Assembly: GCF_900141765.1 (NCBI RefSeq)
Contig: NZ_FSRK01000002.1
Location: 62,001 to 126,000 of the forward strand
Source: Epilithonimonas zeae
Lineage (GTDB): Bacteria; Bacteroidota; Bacteroidia; Flavobacteriales; Weeksellaceae
Length of the DNA stretch: 64,000 nt
Direction: 5' to 3'
A program made the translations under genes and the position numbers. Positions 60,322 to 64,000 of the stretch are shown here, one piece after another; position 1 is the first letter of the stretch; every line of letters starts with the position of its first letter. The notes beneath the pieces are model-generated. The model had not been told where the DNA came from, did not search any database, and saw nothing but the letters and a program-made list of their open reading frames with translations.

Positions 60322-61213
60322 ACATATAATAAATAAGTTGCCCTAATTTATAAAAATCAAGAGCTTTTAGTGAGGCATTTCCTCCTAAAAGCTTTTTTTG
60401 TAAGTATGGTTTCGATAATTTATAAATCAATCTATAAAGAAAAATTCCGCCTGTTTTTTTCAATCTGGAATAAGCTTTTGCAAGCTTTATTTTAGAGATT
60501 CTTTCTATGTCTTTATCACTTTTAATCAATTGAGAAAGACTTTTTGCAGATTGGTCGGCTTTAGCAAGAAAAACCTCGTTGGTCTCAACATCATTATTGA
60601 AAATCGGATTATCGATATGGTCAATAAAAACTTTGTTTTTGAAAAGGTCTTTTGCAAAAATCAAATCTTCGTAACCATATTGCGTAATCGTTTCATTGAA
60701 AGGATTCTTTTCTAATACCGATTTTCTAACAATAAAATTATTAGTCTGAAAATCCAGATAAGGAGATTTCAAACGTTGTTTTAAAGGTAGATTCTCCCTT
60801 TCCACTGCGAATCTCCATCTAAGTCCATATTCCGCAGAAGGCTTTACATCACTCACTTTTCTGCCACCAAAAACGACGTCGGGATTTTTAGTATTAATAA
60901 AATCGATATAATTTTTGAGAAAATTCTGACTGATGATTTTTCCATCACAATCAAGAAAAAGTAAATATTCTGACTGAGTATATTTAAGAAATAGATTTCG
61001 GATTTTAGAACGTCCAATGTTTTTATTTAGGAAAATAAACCGACTGACAGTCTTTTCTAAATTTTTATTTTTATTAATAAATTCAGCTTTAGAAGCATCA
61101 TCGATTATGATAATTTCAGCATTCAATTGATTTGAATTAATCTGATTCTGAAGGTCATTCACCAAATCATTCACATCGAAATTATAAACAGGAATACAAA
61201 TACTGAGCTTCAT
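60314..61213 (-). CDS. Glycosyltransferase family 2 protein
   Basis: The 299-residue protein has the GT-A fold start LSICIPVYNFDVNDLVNDLQ, EIIIIDDASK, the sequence NIGRSKIRNLFLKY and the metal-site region YLLFLDCDGKI (a DxD-like DCD). A helical tail follows, with no membrane segments. It transfers a sugar in surface polysaccharide synthesis, the exact linkage unknown. It overlaps the GT9 gene by 4 nt. Confidence 0.9.
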   Translation of the reverse strand: MKLSICIPVYNFDVNDLVNDLQNQINSNQLNAEIIIIDDASKAEFINKNKNLEKTVSRFIFLNKNIGRSKIRNLFLKYTQSEYLLFLDCDGKIISQNFLKNYIDFINTKNPDVVFGGRKVSDVKPSAEYGLRWRFAVERENLPLKQRLKSPYLDFQTNNFIVRKSVLEKNPFNETITQYGYEDLIFAKDLFKNKVFIDHIDNPIFNNDVETNEVFLAKADQSAKSLSQLIKSDKDIERISKIKLAKAYSRLKKTGGIFLYRLIYKLSKPYLQKKLLGGNASLKALDFYKLGQLIYYMSK

Positions 61214-62175
61214 ACTTTGTCTATAATTTTCTGAATGTCTAATTCCTCAAGACAAGCATAATCGCCCCGGAAACATGCTTTATCACCAAAAACAGAGCAA
61301 GGTCTGCAGGACAAATCTTTAACGTGGACAATGTCATCTTCACTTTGTCCGTAGCCCAAAAAGCCTGCATAATGATGAGTAGAACCCCAAACGGAGATAC
61401 ATCTTGTTCCCATCAAACTGGCCAAATGCATATTCGCCGAGTCCATAGAAATCATCAATTCTAACTCGGATATTTTTTGCAATTCTTCCTTAAGTGTCAA
61501 TTTCCCGGACAAGCTATGGGTGTTGGGAATTTGTTTTTCCCATTTTGTGAGAATTTCGTTTTCCTCTTTTCCACCACCAAAAAAATAGACTTTGTGAGTT
61601 CTTGCAAGAATTCTTGCCAATTCAAAAGATTTTTCTTCAGGCATCATTTTCCCTTTGTGTTGGGCAAAAGGTGCGAAACCAATATCTTTTTTATTATCAG
61701 ATTGATTTCTTAGCTGATGAGATAATTCAACATTAAATCCCATTCTCCTGAAAACATCCGCATAACGTTCAACGGTTCTTTTCAAAGGAAATTTATCAAG
61801 ATTCCAAACATCTGTCAGTCGCTCTTTCTCTTCCTTTCCTTTATCAATTTGAAAAATTTTGTAACCGTGCCTGAAGAAAATGGAATTAATCATTTTCGTT
61901 CTAATCACATCGTGAAGGTCGGCAACATAATCTGGATTAAATTGCTTGATTAAATGTTTTGTCAGTTTTCTGATTCCGAAAATACCTTTGTAGTCATCGA
62001 AACTGACTCCTTGGAATTTCAGTCGTGGATGTTTGTCAAAAAGGTCTTTGAAATTGTCCCTGCTGACGAATACAATTTCTACATCAGGATTCTGCTCTAG
62101 AAACTCCACACAGACAGGAACTGTCATTGCTACATCTCCGAATGCCGAAAAACGATATGCCAGAATTCTTTTCAC
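61210..62175 (-). CDS. Glycosyltransferase family 9 (heptosyltransferase-like) protein
   Basis: The 321-residue protein is of the GT-B type and begins ILAYRFSAFGDVAMTVPVCV. It has SMDSANMHLASLMGTRCISVWGSTHHYAGF, presented here in pieces (SMDSANMHLASLMGT and CISVWGSTH), the ADP-sugar site of the family. A Cys-rich C-terminal region (LSCRPCSVFGDKACFRGDYA) is seen in LPS heptosyltransferase relatives. It probably builds LPS or another envelope glycan with the GT2 encoded next to it. Confidence 0.9.
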   Translation of the reverse strand: MKRILAYRFSAFGDVAMTVPVCVEFLEQNPDVEIVFVSRDNFKDLFDKHPRLKFQGVSFDDYKGIFGIRKLTKHLIKQFNPDYVADLHDVIRTKMINSIFFRHGYKIFQIDKGKEEKERLTDVWNLDKFPLKRTVERYADVFRRMGFNVELSHQLRNQSDNKKDIGFAPFAQHKGKMMPEEKSFELARILARTHKVYFFGGGKEENEILTKWEKQIPNTHSLSGKLTLKEELQKISELELMISMDSANMHLASLMGTRCISVWGSTHHYAGFLGYGQSEDDIVHVKDLSCRPCSVFGDKACFRGDYACLEELDIQKIIDKV

Positions 62176-62595
62176 CTATTTTTTTAGTTGAAATGCAACT
62201 GCGTAAAATTTGATTTGTTTCGTCATTGCCATCAAGCCATTCGCTCTTGACGGAGACAAAAATTCCTGTAACCCAATTTCTGAAATGAAATCAAAATCAG
62301 AATCCAAAATCTCTTGTGTAGAATGTCCGCTGTAGATTCTTACCAAAAGTGAAACAATTCCTTTTGGCAAAATCCCGTCAGAATCTGCATTGAAAAACAA
62401 TTTCCCATCTGTAAATTCTGCATCAATCCAAACTTTGGATTGACAACCTCGGATAAGATTTTCATCTGTTTTTTTTTCCTCAGGAAGTCCTTTCAGCTCT
62501 TTCCCAAGGTCTATGATATATTCATATTTCTGCTCCCAATCGTCCAGAAAGGCGAATTCTTCTATTAATTCTTGTTGTTTTTCTTTGATTGTCAT
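62176..62595 (-). CDS. sufE: SufE family sulfur acceptor
   Basis: The 139-residue protein accepts sulfur from the cysteine desulfurase SufS for Fe-S cluster building. It has EEFAFLDDWEQKYEYIIDLG, the active Cys51 in LIRGCQSKVWIDAE and GIVSLLVRIYSGHS. The rest of the suf genes is not nearby. It lies 27 nt after pepT and abuts the GT9 gene, so it may be in the same transcript. Confidence 0.92.
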   Translation of the reverse strand: MTIKEKQQELIEEFAFLDDWEQKYEYIIDLGKELKGLPEEKKTDENLIRGCQSKVWIDAEFTDGKLFFNADSDGILPKGIVSLLVRIYSGHSTQEILDSDFDFISEIGLQEFLSPSRANGLMAMTKQIKFYAVAFQLKK

Positions 62596-62622
62596 TCAGA
62601 ATTGATTTGAATTAAAATTAAA

Positions 62623-63873
62623 TTATTTTACCGATTGAGCAATATTTGCAATCACTTTAACAGCCGCCAACATACTTTCCAAAGGTACAAATTCGTAAGG
62701 TCCGTGGAAGTTATGTCCACCAGCAAAGATATTAGGACAAGGCAATCCCATATAAGATAGCTGCGCACCGTCTGTTCCCCCTCTAATTGCTTTGATTTTT
62801 GGCTCGATTCCGGAATCTTTCATTGCCTGTTCTGCAATATCTATAATGTGCATTTTGCCTTCGAACAGCTTTTTCATATTGAGATATTGCTGTTTGATTT
62901 CTATTTCAGCAGTCTTCTCGCCATACTTTTTGTTGATTGCTTCAACTTTTTCAGCAATCAGTTTTTTTCTGTCTTCAAATTTTTGGTCATCGTGGTCACG
63001 GATAATGTATTGAAGTTTAGCCTCTGAAACATCGCCTTCGAAATCTGTCAGATGGAAAAACCCTTCAAAACCTTTTGTCGTAGCAGGCGTTTCATTTTCT
63101 GGTAATGAATTGATGAACTCTGAAGCCACTAAACCAGCATTCAGCATTTTACCGAAAGAATAACCTGGATGAACAGACAATCCGTGGATTTTAACCACAG
63201 CTCCGGCAGCATTGAAGTTTTCATATTCCAATTCCCCAATTTCTCCGCCGTCCATTGTATATGCCCACTCAGCTCCAAATTTTTCTACATCAAAGTGATG
63301 TGCGCCTCTTCCAATCTCTTCATCCGGATTGAATCCAATAGATATTCTGCCGTGTTTGATTTGAGGATTTGTTAAAAGAAATTCGGCTGCTGTTACAATT
63401 TCTGCAACACCGGCTTTGTCATCAGCACTCAACAATGTTGTTCCGTCTGTTGTGATGATGGTTTGTCCGATATACTTTTTTAAGGATTCAAATTTGGTTG
63501 ATGACAAAATGAATCCGGTTTCCTTATTCAGTAACAAGTCTTCGCCGTCATAATTTTCCCAAATCTGTGGATTCACATTCTCACCGTTGAAATCCGGAGA
63601 CGAATCGTAATGTGCAATGAATCCAACTTGTGGAACTTTCTCTTCTTTATTAGAAGGAATAAATCCAAAAACGTATCCTTTTTCATCTATACTCACATCT
63701 TCCAATCCCAAATCCTGCAATTCTTTGTACAAGTAATTGGCAATATCCCACTGCCTTTCTGTAGAAGGTGTAGTCTCACTTTCTGCGTCGCTGGTTGAAA
63801 ATATCTTAATGTATGTGATGAATCTGTTAAGGAGTTTTTCTCTCCAAATACCGTCTAATTGGATGTTTTCCAT
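62623..63873 (-). CDS. pepT: Peptidase T (tripeptide aminopeptidase)
   Basis: The 416-residue M20 metallopeptidase removes the N-terminal residue from tripeptides. It shows FIAHYDSSPDFNGENVNPQI (zinc His88 and Asp90), TLLSADDKAGVAEI with the bridging Asp, FNPDEEIGRGAHHFD with the catalytic Glu and zinc ligand, and TMDGGEIGELEYENFNA. All ligand positions are kept. It is the first gene of the pepT-sufE-GT9-GT2 row. Confidence 0.95.
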   Translation of the reverse strand: MENIQLDGIWREKLLNRFITYIKIFSTSDAESETTPSTERQWDIANYLYKELQDLGLEDVSIDEKGYVFGFIPSNKEEKVPQVGFIAHYDSSPDFNGENVNPQIWENYDGEDLLLNKETGFILSSTKFESLKKYIGQTIITTDGTTLLSADDKAGVAEIVTAAEFLLTNPQIKHGRISIGFNPDEEIGRGAHHFDVEKFGAEWAYTMDGGEIGELEYENFNAAGAVVKIHGLSVHPGYSFGKMLNAGLVASEFINSLPENETPATTKGFEGFFHLTDFEGDVSEAKLQYIIRDHDDQKFEDRKKLIAEKVEAINKKYGEKTAEIEIKQQYLNMKKLFEGKMHIIDIAEQAMKDSGIEPKIKAIRGGTDGAQLSYMGLPCPNIFAGGHNFHGPYEFVPLESMLAAVKVIANIAQSVK

Positions 63874-64000
63874 ATAATTTGCTATATCTCCGCAAAGTTA
63901 TATATTTATGCAGTGAACGACAAATAATATCTGATGATTGATAAGTTGTGAATTATCAAAGTCTTGAATGTTTGTTCGCGCGAGCGAAGCGAGCGCCGAT
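63874..64000. other. Right-edge stretch with a GC-rich end
   Basis: About 100 AT-rich bases upstream of pepT are followed by GCGCGAGCGAAGCGAGCGC (63978-63996), with a repeated GCGAGCG. This sudden GC-rich block may be the start of another intergenic repeat cut by the window edge. Confidence 0.4.

Overview
This window looks like chromosome from a Flavobacteriia bacterium, most likely Chryseobacterium or a close Weeksellaceae relative. The evidence is low GC, several TAnnTTTG-type promoter boxes (one with TTTG exactly 19 nt upstream), a type IX secretion sorting domain, an S46 dipeptidyl-peptidase, an OmpA protein with thrombospondin type 3 repeats, and the Bacteroidota-type TonB N-terminus. 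No phage, plasmid, IS transposase, rRNA or CRISPR array was seen. The genus is inferred from memory of these families, not from a search.

Layout. 1-2377: iron(II) uptake (feoA end, feoB, a small Cys-rich membrane protein). 2435-4799: three unrecognised envelope genes. 4870-6790: glmM, then a small toxin-antitoxin pair. 6838-7060: a degenerate tandem repeat. 7075-10413: MFS exporter, small lipoprotein and GH3-family enzyme, on the minus strand. 10414-14397: intergenic repeats, rplU-rpmA, yebC, an abundant-type OmpA porin and smpB. 14478-18638: ABC-F ATPase, secreted GH13 enzyme, M48 protease. 18757-24516: the rod-shape operon mreB-mreC-mreD-mrdA-rodA. 24801-28917: tetrapyrrole synthesis hemA-hemC-hemD-hemE. 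28954-31708: two secreted low-complexity paralogues, a Cys-cluster protein, a Kir-type potassium channel and a truncated globin. 31932-36213: a four-gene envelope operon of unknown function. 36269-39568: antiporter, CAT-like acetyltransferase, DUF4919 protein and AlkD-like protein. 39640-45961: hflX, a T9SS-secreted protein facing a TPR/HTH regulator, OsmC and META proteins. 46052-52615: S46 peptidase, Ca2+/H+ antiporter, two GNAT paralogues, a GyrI-like protein, a VOC pseudogene, bcp and nth. 52612-58077: HPP protein, DUF885 lipoprotein, an acidic protein and an ExbB gene flanked by two TonB-like paralogues. 58132-63873: folC, two identical tRNA-Val genes, VanZ, two glycosyltransferases, SufE and PepT.

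Most genes are housekeeping. Several sets clearly work together: Fe(II) import, the elongasome, and the four early haem steps. L21 and L27 are expressed together. SmpB sits divergently beside an ABC-F protein, both of which act at the ribosome.

The least ordinary material is of three kinds. First, the TonB-like/ExbB/TonB-like cassette has no ExbD gene. Second, a family of GC-rich intergenic elements lies at gene ends, and their terminal stems change in a compensatory way between copies. Third, a four-gene operon encodes a lipoprotein and two apparently related exported proteins of unknown role. I did not find a clearly novel defence or mobile system.
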